From contig NZ_VOLC01000016.1 in NCBI RefSeq assembly GCF_009797935.1, positions 98,127-162,126 of the forward strand: a stretch of DNA of 64,000 bases, read 5' to 3'. Numbering within the stretch: position 1 is the first letter of the stretch; every line of letters starts with the position of its first letter. Below the pieces are notes generated by a model. That model did not search any database. It was not told the origin of the DNA and saw only the letters and a program-made list of their open reading frames with translations. Positions 1 to 9,500 of this stretch are shown piece by piece. The DNA is from Lunatibacter salilacus. GTDB taxonomy: Bacteria > Bacteroidota > Bacteroidia > Cytophagales > Cyclobacteriaceae. The translations under genes and the position numbers were made by a program.

Positions 1-3
1 ATC

Positions 4-254
4 ATGATAAAAATCAGTTCCAGAGAATTTCGTCAAAACCAAAAAAACACCTAGACTTAGTGGATAATGTTGAACGTGTGATTATCCAAAGAGGAAAGGA
101 TAAAGCCTATGAACTAACCATAAATATCAGGAATGATCGGTTTTTTGATGATCCTGCGATTCAAGAGCGGTTGAAAAATAGTATTCAGTCCTATAAAGAA
201 GGGAAAACCGTCAATCTGTCTGATGATCAGTTGTAAGAGCTGCTGGAATTATGA
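4..254 (+). pseudogene. Decayed YefM/Phd-type antitoxin, paralogue of the gene at 27782
   Basis: This stretch aligns almost base for base with the intact antitoxin gene at 27782-28033. Two lesions break it. One A is lost in the A-rich run after codon 13, which brings a TAG into frame at once. The codon pair TTA AAA near the end has become TTG TAA. The surviving text still encodes the ERVIIQRGKDKAYELT-like core in a shifted frame. It is best read as a relic of a duplicated toxin-antitoxin module that no longer makes antitoxin. The duplicate may continue upstream of the window edge. Confidence 0.85.
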
Positions 255-343
255 GTTTTGAAATCGAGTATACTTCAGAGGCTTTGGAATACATCCAAAA
301 ACTGAAGAAAACTGGAATCAAATTCTTATGAAAAAGCTCTATG
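251..343 (+). pseudogene. 5' remnant of YoeB/Txe-type toxin
   Basis: The first 90 bases match the start of the intact toxin at 28030, including the ATGA overlap with the antitoxin stop. A one-base shortening after the GIKKTG-equivalent codons shifts the frame, and similarity stops near 343 after AAAAAGCTCTATG. The remaining two thirds of the toxin are absent. Loss of the toxin would remove the need for an antitoxin, which fits decay of the gene upstream. Confidence 0.8.
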
Positions 344-425
344 ACCGGTAAGCTTAAGCTCTTTTTAGTCTGGTTTCAACAATATAACAAATGTAAAATA
401 TTATCAGATTCCTTTTCCTAAGTTT

Positions 426-1988
426 TTAGGAATCATTTTGAAACCAAAGATATATCCCATTAGTCCATCCAAAACCATCCTGGTTGGGATACTCTCCCCC
501 ACCCGCTGGTGAATCGGGATCTACCACATTGTATTTTTCCATCATTTTTCCGGTTTTTTTGAAAACGTCGTCATTAAGGTCCAACCACCGCTTCTTCAAT
601 TCTTCTGCGGTTTCATCAAATCCATAATTCCGCAGTCCCACATAGGTTATGTATTGCAGGGGTGCCCATCCGTTGGGATAATCCCATTGCTGCCCACTCG
701 TATGGAGAGAGGAAACGACACCGCCCTTTTTTAAAAAACTATCGGTTATATGCTTGTGGACATGTTCGGCATGCTCTTTCGAAGCAATATTAACGAAGAG
801 CGGATACATTCCCGCCAGCGACATGATTTTGGTGGACTTATTTGAGGCTGAATCGTAATCCATGTAAAAATTTCTGTCACCATTCCAAAGATTATCCAGA
901 ATTGCGCTTTTCCGCTTCTCCGCCTTTTCCATAAAATAGGTGGAAGGTTCCGAAAATGAACTATGCCCGTAAGCTTCGGATAAAGTTAGCTCCAAATCGT
1001 AAAGTAGGCAGTTGAGGTCTACAGGGACTATTTCGGTGGTATGAATGGTTTCCATTTTAGTCTCTTCCCCAAACCAGCGGCAGGTGAAGTCCCATCCGGA
1101 TTCACAGGCTGCCCTGATGTGCCGGTAGAGATCTCCGGGTTCAATACCAGTTGGAGCGGAATTATGGGCCATGTCTACGTCTTCAACGTAAGACTCAGGC
1201 CGGGGAGCCGGGAGGTCATCCCAATAACGGTTTAAAACACTGTCATCGGGCATTTTTATCACTCTGCGAAAAGAAGATTCCCTGTCCGAGAGCCGAAAAT
1301 ACCCGTCCATCCAAAAATTATATTCCTTTTGGAGGTGGGAAAGATAGGTTGCATAAATTTCCGGCCCATCAATTTCGGCAAGCAGACGTATCATCAAAGC
1401 AAAAAATGGAGGCTGGGAGCGCGTTAAATAATAACTGCGGTTCGCATTCGGAATATGTCCGTAGGTATCAATTAAATGGGCGAAATTCTCAACCATATCT
1501 CTGATCAGTTCATTTTCCCCAGCGCATTGTAATCCCAGCATGGTGAAATAGCTGTCCCAATAATACAATCCTCTAAACCTAGCTCCAGGAACCACATACG
1601 ATTTGGGCACAGGCAACATGGAACAATTCGTTTGGGAGGAGCGGGTCAAAAGCGGCCAAACTTTGCTGATATGCTCCGTAACCGGCAACTGCTGATCGCT
1701 TTCATACTCAGTCGTTATAGGCGAGGGAATTTCAAAATATTTTGAGACAAAATCCTTCAAATCGAAGTCCATTCTGTGCTTTTCAATCTCATATAAACTT
1801 AGAATCTCTTCCGGTGCCCTCTTAGGGAAACAGTCCGCAAAAATTATTGAATCTGAAAAGACATGATTCATCTGCACATCGTGGAACAGCGGTCCAAATA
1901 ATTGGTCAGGGGGTAAAATGGCGGGAACTACGCTGTAAACATATGGCGCCTCCATAGATTTCGCTTCTTTCACTTTATCATTTTCCAT
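426..1988 (-). CDS. treF: Trehalase, glycoside hydrolase family 37, cytoplasmic
   Basis: Predicted inverting trehalase that splits trehalose into two glucose molecules. The 520-residue protein carries both family signatures: PGARFRGLYYWDSY at residues 134-147, and QQWDYPNGWAP about 80 residues from the end. It also has SGWDF, the region of the catalytic acid in TreA, PVDLNCLLY, and the C-terminal GGGEYPNQDGFGWTNG block. No signal peptide or lipobox is visible, so the enzyme should be cytoplasmic (TreF-like rather than periplasmic TreA). The first signature departs from the usual PGGRFxExYxWDxY: the second Gly is Ala and the conserved Glu is Gly. It stands alone on the minus strand. The family call is firm; activity is less certain because of the Glu change. 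Confidence 0.9.
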   Translation of the reverse strand: MENDKVKEAKSMEAPYVYSVVPAILPPDQLFGPLFHDVQMNHVFSDSIIFADCFPKRAPEEILSLYEIEKHRMDFDLKDFVSKYFEIPSPITTEYESDQQLPVTEHISKVWPLLTRSSQTNCSMLPVPKSYVVPGARFRGLYYWDSYFTMLGLQCAGENELIRDMVENFAHLIDTYGHIPNANRSYYLTRSQPPFFALMIRLLAEIDGPEIYATYLSHLQKEYNFWMDGYFRLSDRESSFRRVIKMPDDSVLNRYWDDLPAPRPESYVEDVDMAHNSAPTGIEPGDLYRHIRAACESGWDFTCRWFGEETKMETIHTTEIVPVDLNCLLYDLELTLSEAYGHSSFSEPSTYFMEKAEKRKSAILDNLWNGDRNFYMDYDSASNKSTKIMSLAGMYPLFVNIASKEHAEHVHKHITDSFLKKGGVVSSLHTSGQQWDYPNGWAPLQYITYVGLRNYGFDETAEELKKRWLDLNDDVFKKTGKMMEKYNVVDPDSPAGGGEYPNQDGFGWTNGIYLWFQNDS

Positions 1989-2379
1989 TCGCTTCTGTTT
2001 GTTGGTTAACCGTATTTACTTTACAGGTTTTGTGTTGCCCCTTTTACACTAGATGTTTAGAACGTTTTAGCATTTATAACACCTATACGTTTAAGTTTGA
2101 TCAAATTTTCGTCATCATCCCTGTACCTGAAAAATATCCTGATTCGGATGTTGTATTACGCTAAGCAAATACGGTACCCTTTTCCTTTAACCTTTCTAGA
2201 TCAGTAGGAGGTCTGTGTTGTGGGGGGATTAAATTGCCAAACTCATCTATTTAAGCTTGGTCGACGATGTTCGTAATTGAAATGATATATTTTCGGCTTA
2301 TACCAAACGTTTGGTTCATTTTTTGCCCTAACCTTGGTTTTGGGGGATTTTTAAAAAAATCTTCTTAGAATTTTAATTT
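1989..2379. other. Intergenic, divergent promoter region
   Basis: About 390 bases between the divergent trehalase and the gene at 2380. It must hold promoters for both. TTTGGTTC and AAACGTTTGG-like words occur near 2300-2325, but no clear TTTG/TAnnTTTG pair could be fixed. No coding remnant or strong hairpin was seen. Confidence 0.4.
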
Positions 2380-2790
2380 ATGTCTATCATCAAAAAAAAA
2401 GAAATGAAAACCTTACCAACTCAACTACCTATTATCCTTCATTACCTGAATTCGGAATTTGGTAAAAACAAAGTAAAAGAAAGTCTCGAGAAGACCTATG
2501 ATTGGTTAAAATATAAACTGGCCCCCACTACCTTTTCTGATCAATTAAAAAAGCTTGAGGATAACCCAAGCGATCCTGAGGTGCAAGATCAATGGAGAAT
2601 AATTATCGAAGAAGCCATTGCAGAAGACGACCTGCTTCACAGGGAATTGGATATTAGGCTGCAAGAAGCAGTGGCTTTTATCCGGGATAATGATCCTGAG
2701 TGGTACCAAACCCACTCCGAAAAACAGCTAAGCAGTAAAATGCCCACCAATAAATCAAAATCGGAGGACAAAGAAAATTTAGTTGGCTAA
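2380..2790 (+). CDS. Hypothetical protein, 136 residues
   Basis: Not assigned to a family. The product is soluble, highly charged and probably mostly helical, with no signal peptide or membrane segment. The N-terminal half (LPIILHYLNSEFGKNKVKES...YDWLKYKLAP) could be a small folded helical domain. The C-terminal 25 residues are low-complexity Lys/Ser/Glu. Two start codons are possible, Met1 or Met8. A strong hairpin follows directly after the stop, which supports a real monocistronic gene. Codon use looks normal for the window. Confidence 0.6.
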   Translation: MSIIKKKEMKTLPTQLPIILHYLNSEFGKNKVKESLEKTYDWLKYKLAPTTFSDQLKKLEDNPSDPEVQDQWRIIIEEAIAEDDLLHRELDIRLQEAVAFIRDNDPEWYQTHSEKQLSSKMPTNKSKSEDKENLVG

Positions 2791-2793
2791 CTT

Positions 2794-2820
2794 ACAGGCT
2801 GCCCGAAAAGGGCAGCCTGT
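2794..2820 (+). terminator. Hairpin after the 2380 gene
   Basis: A perfect 11-bp stem (ACAGGCTGCCC / GGGCAGCCTGT) with a GAAAA loop begins 3 bases after the stop codon. It lacks a following T-run, so it may act as a 3'-end stabiliser or a factor-dependent terminator rather than a textbook intrinsic one. Confidence 0.5.
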
Positions 2821-3000
2821 AGTCGGCAGGGATGAGTTTGGCAGTGAGGAAGGCAGACCAAGACTATGCATAGGACCGAGCGTTAAAAAACCTTTCAGTG
2901 GAAGGTTGTAACCTTTACCTTTCATTGGTTTTCGTTCGCTAACACCAAGACTCTATCAATTTTTAAAAGAGAAATTATCGGCTTTGTGTTTGATACTACT

Positions 3001-3168
3001 TTATGCATTATTCAAATCTTCTTCGAGGTTCTCAACATTTAGAAAGCTGACTTTATATTTGTTCAGTAATTCCAAAAATTCGATTCTCGTCATTTCTAGT
3101 ACTTTTGCAGCGGTTCCCGACGAAACTTTCCCTATTTCAAAAAGTTTTACAAGTGAGGATTCCTTCAT
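3001..3168 (-). CDS. Small UPF0175-family protein (55 residues)
   Basis: A short minus-strand gene starting with ATG at 3168. The product reads KLFEIGKVSSGTAAKVLEM, then TRIEFLELLNKYKVSF, then NVENLEEDLNNA. This matches the UPF0175 pattern: a helix-turn-helix-like 'G-K-x-S-x-G-x-A-A-x-x-x-x-M-x-R-x-E-F-L-E-L-L' followed by an acidic 'EDLEEDL' tail. Usual members are about 75-95 residues, so some 25 N-terminal residues are missing. An in-frame TAG lies 15 bases upstream of the ATG. UPF0175 proteins are often antitoxin-like partners of PIN toxins, but no PIN gene is adjacent. It may be a short functional form or a 5'-truncated relic. Confidence 0.55.
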   Translation of the reverse strand: MKESSLVKLFEIGKVSSGTAAKVLEMTRIEFLELLNKYKVSFLNVENLEEDLNNA

Positions 3169-3306
3169 TTGCTCTTTCCTGCCCTAAGAAGCACCAAACA
3201 CCAGCTTGAATATAGGAGTAGTTAGCGGGTCGTTCTTTTCATTGTATTTTTAAGTTATCGTGTATATGGGAAAACCCACCGATATGTTCTTCGGTCACTT
3301 CAACTA

Positions 3307-4251
3307 TCACTTGTTAGTCAAGTGTATTATTTCATCAGCCAATGGCTGGGTAAGTTTTTGTCCCCTAGTGGTTACAGCCGACACGTTGAAAAAACCAGCC
3401 ACATTGGTCACGGAATTGCTATCCGTACTTTTAAGATTGGTGGTGGAATTGGCGAGCGGGAACGCAAACAACTCTCCAAACCCACCAGGCCTATTGATAT
3501 TAAAATAAACCCCCCAAAGAAAGTTGAACGCAGCATGATCGAGCGAGTGAATTTCAACTGTGATGGAATCTCCAACTTGGTAAGGAGGGATAAATTGGGT
3601 ATCCTTATCTTCGGCTTTATCCAATGGGTTGATAAAATCCCGCCGAATGGGCAGGATAAATACTTCGCCATCTACCGAATTTGAGGCCGAAAACCCACCA
3701 TCATATACCAGGTTCAGTTCTTCGGGTTTGCCCAAGAAAACATCATTTTTCCATGCTTTTACCCAATATGCGTCCCCTTCACCCACAGGATCGGTAGCCA
3801 TGAACTCCGAAGTGAAGTACGGCTCATCTAGGAGAAAGTCCTTTGGGTTGTACTTGAAGGTAATGGTATCAACAGGTGTTACCCTGCCCAGCCTGGAAAA
3901 CGCCTCAAAGGTCTCGCCGCCCGAGGTTACAGTAAGTCTATAAGTATGCCCCACCTCACCAAAAGGTAAGCCCGAAGGTTCCCAAAAGTATCCATCGGTC
4001 CCCTCCTCAAATATATAGTTGTCACCAGACTCAAGGTCTTCGATCCGAACAATGGCCCCGACGATCTTGGATGGTACGGAATTATCAAAATAGGGCTGCG
4101 ATCTGGTGACCCTGATCACTTGGCGTTCCATTTTTTGCGTGATCCAGGCATCTACCACCATTATTTCCGCAGCATTATTGAGCGTAGGATTGATTTCGGT
4201 CTCGCAGCCAAGTGCAGCAATCAAAACCGTGATATAAAGTAGCTTGTTCAT
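3307..4251 (-). CDS. DUF4249 outer-membrane lipoprotein
   Basis: A 314-residue protein whose N-terminus (MNKLLYITVLIAALGC) is a lipoprotein signal with the lipobox cysteine at residue 16. Its Ig-like beta-rich body (EINPTLNNAAEIMVVDAWITQ..., ESGDNYIFEEG, GHTYRLTV) is typical of DUF4249. These lipoproteins are encoded beside TonB-dependent receptors in Bacteroidota and probably act as surface accessory proteins. Here it lies 62 bases downstream of such a receptor on the same strand, so the two form an operon. The receptor gene is broken by a stop codon, so this lipoprotein may now lack its partner. Confidence 0.85.
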   Translation of the reverse strand: MNKLLYITVLIAALGCETEINPTLNNAAEIMVVDAWITQKMERQVIRVTRSQPYFDNSVPSKIVGAIVRIEDLESGDNYIFEEGTDGYFWEPSGLPFGEVGHTYRLTVTSGGETFEAFSRLGRVTPVDTITFKYNPKDFLLDEPYFTSEFMATDPVGEGDAYWVKAWKNDVFLGKPEELNLVYDGGFSASNSVDGEVFILPIRRDFINPLDKAEDKDTQFIPPYQVGDSITVEIHSLDHAAFNFLWGVYFNINRPGGFGELFAFPLANSTTNLKSTDSNSVTNVAGFFNVSAVTTRGQKLTQPLADEIIHLTNK

Positions 4252-4313
4252 TTGATTCTAATGTTTTTGATGTTGATGCTGCCCGCCTTGGGCAACGAAT
4301 GTTTTTTTACTTT

Positions 4314-6707
4314 TCAAAACTTAAAATTGTACGCCACTGCTGGTAACATGGTGCCAATGATGGCCATTTGTGTGGCCGATGTAGCCAATGGAATCCCCGG
4401 CACCTGTCTGTCCGTGCCTTGGGAGAAATAAATGCTGAAAGGGTTTTGACGTGCATACAGGTTGTAGATCGACACTACCAGATTGTCCTCCCCTTTGCGC
4501 CCTTTTTTACCACGCCATACATTGTCGAACGTGACGGCCACATCCAACCGGTGGTAGTCAGGTATCCTGAAATTATTCCTTTCGCTCCCGTCGATATAGG
4601 GAATGACGTAACCCGCCACCGTGATCCTGTCGGTAGGGAAGGTGGCCGGTGTGCCGGAAAGGAAGCTAAAGTTGGCGGAGAGTGTTGTCCTTTTCTTCAA
4701 CTCATAAAATGCGGCGATTTTCAGGTTGTGCCGTTGGTCGAAGCGCGTAGGGTACCAATTGCCCTTGCGGTTTACTTTGTCGGTACCGAAGTTGATCCCA
4801 TCCACCTGCATTTCTGTTTTGCCCAAGGTATAGCTCAACCATCCGGTCAACCTTCCTGTATTTTTCTTGGCATAAAACTCCAGCCCATAGGCTCTGCCAA
4901 TCCCACTCAGGAGTTGTGACTCCAGGTATTCATTTCCAAAAATTTCCGCACCATCTATATACTCCACTTGGTTACGGGTCCATTTGTAATAGGCTTCTAC
5001 GGAAGTCTCGTACTTGTCTTCCTTAAGGTTTTTGAAAAGCCCCAAGGCCACTTGGTCGCCTTGCTGTGGCCTTATATTGTTGGTAGAGGGCTGCCATATA
5101 TCGATGGGGGTGGATGCTGTGGTATTGGAGATCAAATGGATGTACTGGTTCATCCTGTTGTAACTGCCCTTCACTGATGCATTTTTGGATACCAGGTACC
5201 TAAAGGAAGCCCTAGGCTCCAGGTTGCCATAAGATGCTACTTTGCCCCAATCATCTTTGCTCTCCCTTGAAATGAGCGGCCTAACCATACCAGGAAGGGT
5301 ATCGCCATAGTGATATACCGTGCCGCCCATATAGGTAAAGTGGCTGTAGCGCAATCCATATTGGAAGGTCATCTTGCTGCTGATGCGCTGTTCATTGCCT
5401 ATGTATAGGGACGTTTCCAGAGCCTTTCTTGTGTCCAAACTGATATCGGTTGCTTCCCCATTGCTCACGCTCTTGATGTTGGCTGGCTCGAAGCGGTACA
5501 GGATGGCCTCCCCGCCAAAGGTCAGCTCGTTATTGGTGTTGATGAAATAGCTGTATTCCGGCTTGAAGTTGAATGTACTTATCCTGGCATTCCAATCATA
5601 GGTATTGCGCTCATTTTCACCTATTTGTAGACCATAGTCATAGTTACTGTAAAACAGAGAGACATTAGAAAATAGGCGACTGCTATACAGATGGTTCCAG
5701 CGAAAGGTGGCCGTGCTGTTGCCCCAGTCAAATCCTTGGAACTGGTCGAGTTTGAACACGTCCCTACCGAAATATCCCGAGAAGAAAATCCTGTTGTTTT
5801 CATTGATGTTGAAATTCGTTTTGGCTGTCAGATCATAGAAATAGAGGGCAGCGCCATCATTTAGCACGTCGGACACTGCCTTGGCAATCACATCGCCATA
5901 CGACCTACGCCCCGCGATGATAAACGAGGACTTGTCTTTCTTGATGGGGCCTTCCACTGCCAACCGGCTGAATATGGTGCCCACACCTCCTGACACATCA
6001 TATTCTTTGTAGTTGCCCTCTTTCATGCGGATGTCGAGAATGGAGGACAATCGCCCCCCGTAGCGGGCAGGTATGCCCCCCTTGTAGAGCTTCAAATCCT
6101 TCACGGCATCAGGATTGAACACTTAGAAAAAGCCAAACAAGTGCGACGATTGGTAAACCGGGGCTTCGTCAAGCAGTATCAGGTTTTGGCCTACTGTACC
6201 GCCCCTCACATTGAAGCCCGACGCACCTTCGCCTACTGTGGCCACCCCGGGCAACAACTGCAAGCTCTTGATGATGTCCACCTCGCCAACAAATGCCGGG
6301 AGTTTTTCGATAGACTTGATGTCCATTTCCAATGTGCTCATCTCAATGCCCTGCACATTTTCATCAATGGTCCGGCCTGTGATCACTACCTCATCAAGTT
6401 CGTTTTTCGCCAAGGGAAGTTCCACATCCATCCTGATATCCTGCGCCAGATCTAAGGTGTTTTGTACGTCATTGTACCCCATATATTTGTAGGTAATCCG
6501 GTAATCGCCATTCGGAAGGGTAATGGAGTAAAACCCGTACACATTGGAAATTGTGCCAGTTGCGAGTTCGTGGATGACCACTGTGGCCCCAATCAAAACC
6601 TCTCCATTGGTGGCGTCTTTTATATAACCGCTGATGGTATGTTTGCTTTGGCCAAGGCATGAGAGTGCCAGCAAGGAGCAAAATGCCCCTATAAAAATTG
6701 ATTTCAT
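4314..6707 (-). pseudogene. TonB-dependent receptor with carboxypeptidase-like N-domain, interrupted by an in-frame TAA
   Basis: One reading frame of 797 codons encodes a whole receptor. It starts with a signal peptide (MKSIFIGAFCSLLALSCLGQ), then a CarboxypepD_reg-like domain (HTISGYIKDATNGEVLIGATV), then a plug (DEVVITGR, LLPGVATVGEGASGFNVRGG, NLILLDEAPVY), then a beta-barrel ending VAYNFKF. A single TAA at 6123-6125 splits it after HLFGFF. The next codons, GTG TTC AAT CCT GAT, continue as VFNPDAVKDLKLYKGGIPARYGG. The usual text here is FFSVFNPDA, so a Ser codon (TCA) most likely became TAA. The barrel part alone has no signal peptide. It would be inactive unless the stop is suppressed or is a sequencing error. 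It pairs with the DUF4249 lipoprotein downstream. Confidence 0.85.
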
Positions 6708-6708
6708 C

Positions 6709-6797
6709 TGTTTATAATTTGATTTTTAACGGTCAGATGGAATCTCGCAACGATAATCATCCCACTGTGTGACGTTTTCGTCATGCTCGATTTCATG
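6709..6797. repeat. Dispersed ~88-bp intergenic repeat, copy 1
   Basis: This block matches 28539-28628 closely. The shared landmarks are TGTTTATAATT, CGGTCANATGGAATCTCGC, ATAATCATCCCACTGTGTGA and GTCATGCTCGATTTCATG. The ends form an imperfect inverted repeat (ATGGAATC...CGATTTCAT). The copy abuts the ATG of the receptor gene and points away from it. Confidence 0.7.
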
Positions 6798-6820
6798 TGT
6801 ATATAATTTATTTTTTTTTG

Positions 6821-6885
6821 TCACATGGAATTCGCATGTTGATATTCATCCTCGGTTGGTGTTTCTCAATCATGCTCATTTCATG
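6821..6885. repeat. Diverged second copy of the ATGGAATC...GATTTCATG repeat
   Basis: TCACATGGAATTCGCATG at the left and AATCATGCTCATTTCATG at the right mirror the copy at 6731-6797, with a diverged centre. The two copies lie in tandem 23 bases apart. The rest of this ~350-base gap shows only AT-rich sequence. Confidence 0.5.
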
Positions 6886-7062
6886 TTATTGGATTTTAAG
6901 AGTTTCTTGTTTTAAATACCTTATGGATTAATTGATGCCATCGTCTGTCAGTTGCACATGCACCCGATGATTTAATCGATAAAAATTTGATGTCGGTGTT
7001 TTTCCCTAAAATTGGTATGGTCCGATAGAGCTCTACAATTTATAGCTCATGTTGTGCGTTCG

Positions 7063-8034
7063 TTATTTTGTTATTTCAACGACAATTTTCCCCCGATGCT
7101 CGCCCTCACCGAAATATTGAATCAACTTAGGGATTTTATCAAATCCGTAGGGGCCATCAACAACAGGTTTTATTTGTCCCCTCTCCACAAGTTTAGAAAT
7201 CTGGTCTAAACCTTCATTTGGCTTATGAATGAGCACGCTCAGTTTTTTACCGGTGAAAAGTGATATTAGCAAACCAACCAATGATATTTCCAACAATCTG
7301 TATATCGATCCTCCAACTGTGATATAAGTGCCATTTTTTTTGAGGGATCGAGCATATTTAAATACGGATCTGTTTGATTTTGTATCTAGGATAAGGTCAT
7401 ATTTTTCTCCATTATCGGTAAAATCTACCTTTTTATAGTCGATCACGCTATCAAATCCCAGCGATTTCATCAAATCAAGTTTATCGCCACTGTCAACGCC
7501 AGTTACCTTTAGCTCATAGGATTTCAAGATTTGAATACCCAAGGTTCCGACACCGCCTCCGGCACCATTGATTAGGATACGCTGTCCGGATTTCACCTTT
7601 CCCTTCTTCACAAGTCCCTGAAGAGCAACCAATCCTGCATGTGGCAGGGCAGAGGCATCATTAAAACTTATATTGGACGGTTTTTTGGACACTATGTTTT
7701 CTGGTACGCAAACGTACTCGGCAAATCCGCCACATCCGCTTTCAGCCAGATCGCAGTATATCTCATCACCGATCTTAAAGGAACTCACTTTATCGCCCAC
7801 CGCTTCGATTTTTCCTGAAATGTCTACCCCGGGAATATTTATTTTTGGCTTTTTGAAACCGTAAAACCAACGAATCACAAATGGTTTGCCCCTGACCAAC
7901 CCCCAGTCCCAATCATTGATGGATGCTGAGTGGATTTTCACCAGTACTTCCTTGTCATTCGGAATCGGTTTCGCAACTTCCCCAATCTCAAGAATATCCG
8001 GCAATCCGTATTCCTTTAATATTATCGCTTTCAT
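7063..8034 (-). CDS. NAD(P)-dependent medium-chain dehydrogenase/reductase, quinone-reductase type
   Basis: A 323-residue zinc-independent MDR oxidoreductase, probably reducing quinones or enones with NADPH. The N-terminal GroES-like fold shows GVDISGKIEAVGDKVSSFKIGDEI. The Rossmann domain has the nucleotide-binding loop NGAGGGVGTLGIQIL at about residues 155-170, then VIDYKK typical of quinone oxidoreductases. Catalytic zinc ligands are lacking. It sits between the receptor operon and a Crp/Fnr regulator on the same strand, with about 200 bases between each. No specific substrate can be named. Confidence 0.85.
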   Translation of the reverse strand: MKAIILKEYGLPDILEIGEVAKPIPNDKEVLVKIHSASINDWDWGLVRGKPFVIRWFYGFKKPKINIPGVDISGKIEAVGDKVSSFKIGDEIYCDLAESGCGGFAEYVCVPENIVSKKPSNISFNDASALPHAGLVALQGLVKKGKVKSGQRILINGAGGGVGTLGIQILKSYELKVTGVDSGDKLDLMKSLGFDSVIDYKKVDFTDNGEKYDLILDTKSNRSVFKYARSLKKNGTYITVGGSIYRLLEISLVGLLISLFTGKKLSVLIHKPNEGLDQISKLVERGQIKPVVDGPYGFDKIPKLIQYFGEGEHRGKIVVEITK

Positions 8035-8247
8035 CAGCCGAACAAAAACAGTGAACTACCTACAAAGCACTTTTTATAAGTGCTTTCTTGTTTTGCATAG
8101 TGAGCTTGAAGTTGCGATGACCTTGTCAACATTGAACCAGTGAAGAAAATTTTCTTTTGCATATCAGAATTATTAGTTGTTAAATGATATTGCAAATGTA
8201 CATTGACGGGATGCCTAAATTCGTTCACTTAAGTTAAGAAATGAAGT

Positions 8248-8823
8248 TCAACGCTTACTTTTTTCAAGAATTCTTGCTCTTAATCTACTCAGGGATTGAG
8301 GTTTGATACCTAGGAAACTTGCCAACTGATGTTGAGGTACACGTTGAACCAGGTCTGGTCTTTTTTGTAATAAATTCAGATATCGTTGCTCTGGGGAGGA
8401 GGTTTTGAACTCGTCGAAATTGATCTGTTGTTTGGCTAAAAGTTCTTCTGACAATATCCTACAGAGTGTTTCGAATTTTGGGAATTTTTCAAAAATATTA
8501 ACTTCCATCTCTCCTACTGAAATAATGGAATCTTCAACGGCTGATATAAAATAATCAGAAGGAGCATTGCTAATAGCACAATGTGGAGTTAACGCATCCA
8601 TTTCTGTATAGAAAGCAGTTGTTTTTTCTTCTCCATCTATGATGTAATATGTCCGAATGCAACCTTTTATAACAAAGTAGAGATCCTTTGAATGTTGTCC
8701 TTCTTTTAATAAAGTCGTTCCCTTTTTTACAGAGCGGAATATGTCCAAAGAAACGATTGCTTTCTTTTCGTCTTCTGTCAGAGAAACATATCTTGAGATA
8801 AAGCCAACTAGTAGGTCTTGCAT
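8248..8823 (-). CDS. Crp/Fnr-family transcriptional regulator
   Basis: The 191-residue protein has an N-terminal cyclic-nucleotide-binding-like beta roll (KKGTTLLKEGQHSKDLYFVIKGCIRTYY) and a short C-terminal winged-helix segment (RVPQHQLASFLGIKPQSLSRLRARI). This layout is the common Bacteroidota Crp-like type. Only one or two scattered cysteines are present, so an Fnr-type iron-sulfur cluster is unlikely. It lies 213 bases upstream of the MDR gene on the same strand and may control it. The degenerate group II intron-like element ends about 47 bases upstream of its start, so that element's end could affect its promoter. Confidence 0.85.
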   Translation of the reverse strand: MQDLLVGFISRYVSLTEDEKKAIVSLDIFRSVKKGTTLLKEGQHSKDLYFVIKGCIRTYYIIDGEEKTTAFYTEMDALTPHCAISNAPSDYFISAVEDSIISVGEMEVNIFEKFPKFETLCRILSEELLAKQQINFDEFKTSSPEQRYLNLLQKRPDLVQRVPQHQLASFLGIKPQSLSRLRARILEKSKR

Positions 8824-9142
8824 TATTTTTTATGTTGTTATGAAATTGCCTTCTGATACGTTTGCCACCAATCGGATCAGACAGGTGAATCTCACCCCCA
8901 CCAACCCACAACTTGTCCCGTTTTACGGGGGCTCTTCATGTCTCCCTGTCAGCAGACAGGTTTAAAAATCACCCGGTTCTAAATATACCTAAGGTTGAAG
9001 CAATTTCCAATACTCAAACAAATCCGGAAAAGTTTTGTACTGGTACTCGTGCCATCTAGCCGCCGCCATTTTGATCGGTCCGATCTCCCATTTTACCCGT
9101 TTGAACAAGCTGCGGTTGAGTTGATTTCATTCTTCCCGCATA

Positions 9143-9162
9143 GCCTGTCCCGTTTTTTCGGG
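9143..9162 (-). repeat. 20-bp palindromic unit
   Basis: GCCTGTCCCGTTTTTTCGGG is the reverse complement of a 14-nt CCCGAAAAAACGGG palindrome followed by ACAGGC. A 19-nt relative in the other orientation is at 9345-9363 (CCCGAGGTTCGGGACAGGC), and an 18-nt one at 8912-8929. Confidence 0.7.
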
Positions 9163-9500
9163 AGGTCTTCTTTTAGCTTATGATAGTAGATGAGTAGTCC
9201 CCTGATAACAGGATTGAGACACATAGCTACTTAGTCCCGGATGCGGTCTATCCTCCGGACGTCTGCCACACTTTGTCATAGGTACAAATGTAACTCCCTA
9301 TTTTTCGCATCGTGATTTGCGATATCTATTACTGATTTATTTTTCCCGAGGTTCGGGACAGGCTATTCAGCTCCATCCGTACTTACCTACTGCGATCAAA
9401 GTCCCCGTTTTTCTTTACCGCTCCCCACATATTGTTTTCCCAATTATGCAGCGTAAGGTCTTACAGTGAGCGCAGCCGAATTGAAATTTAATGGCTGCTC

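Noticed and set aside
2984..3187. Plus-strand frame of 67 codons
   Set aside because: The minus strand of the same bases encodes a recognisable UPF0175 protein; the plus-strand product is low-complexity.
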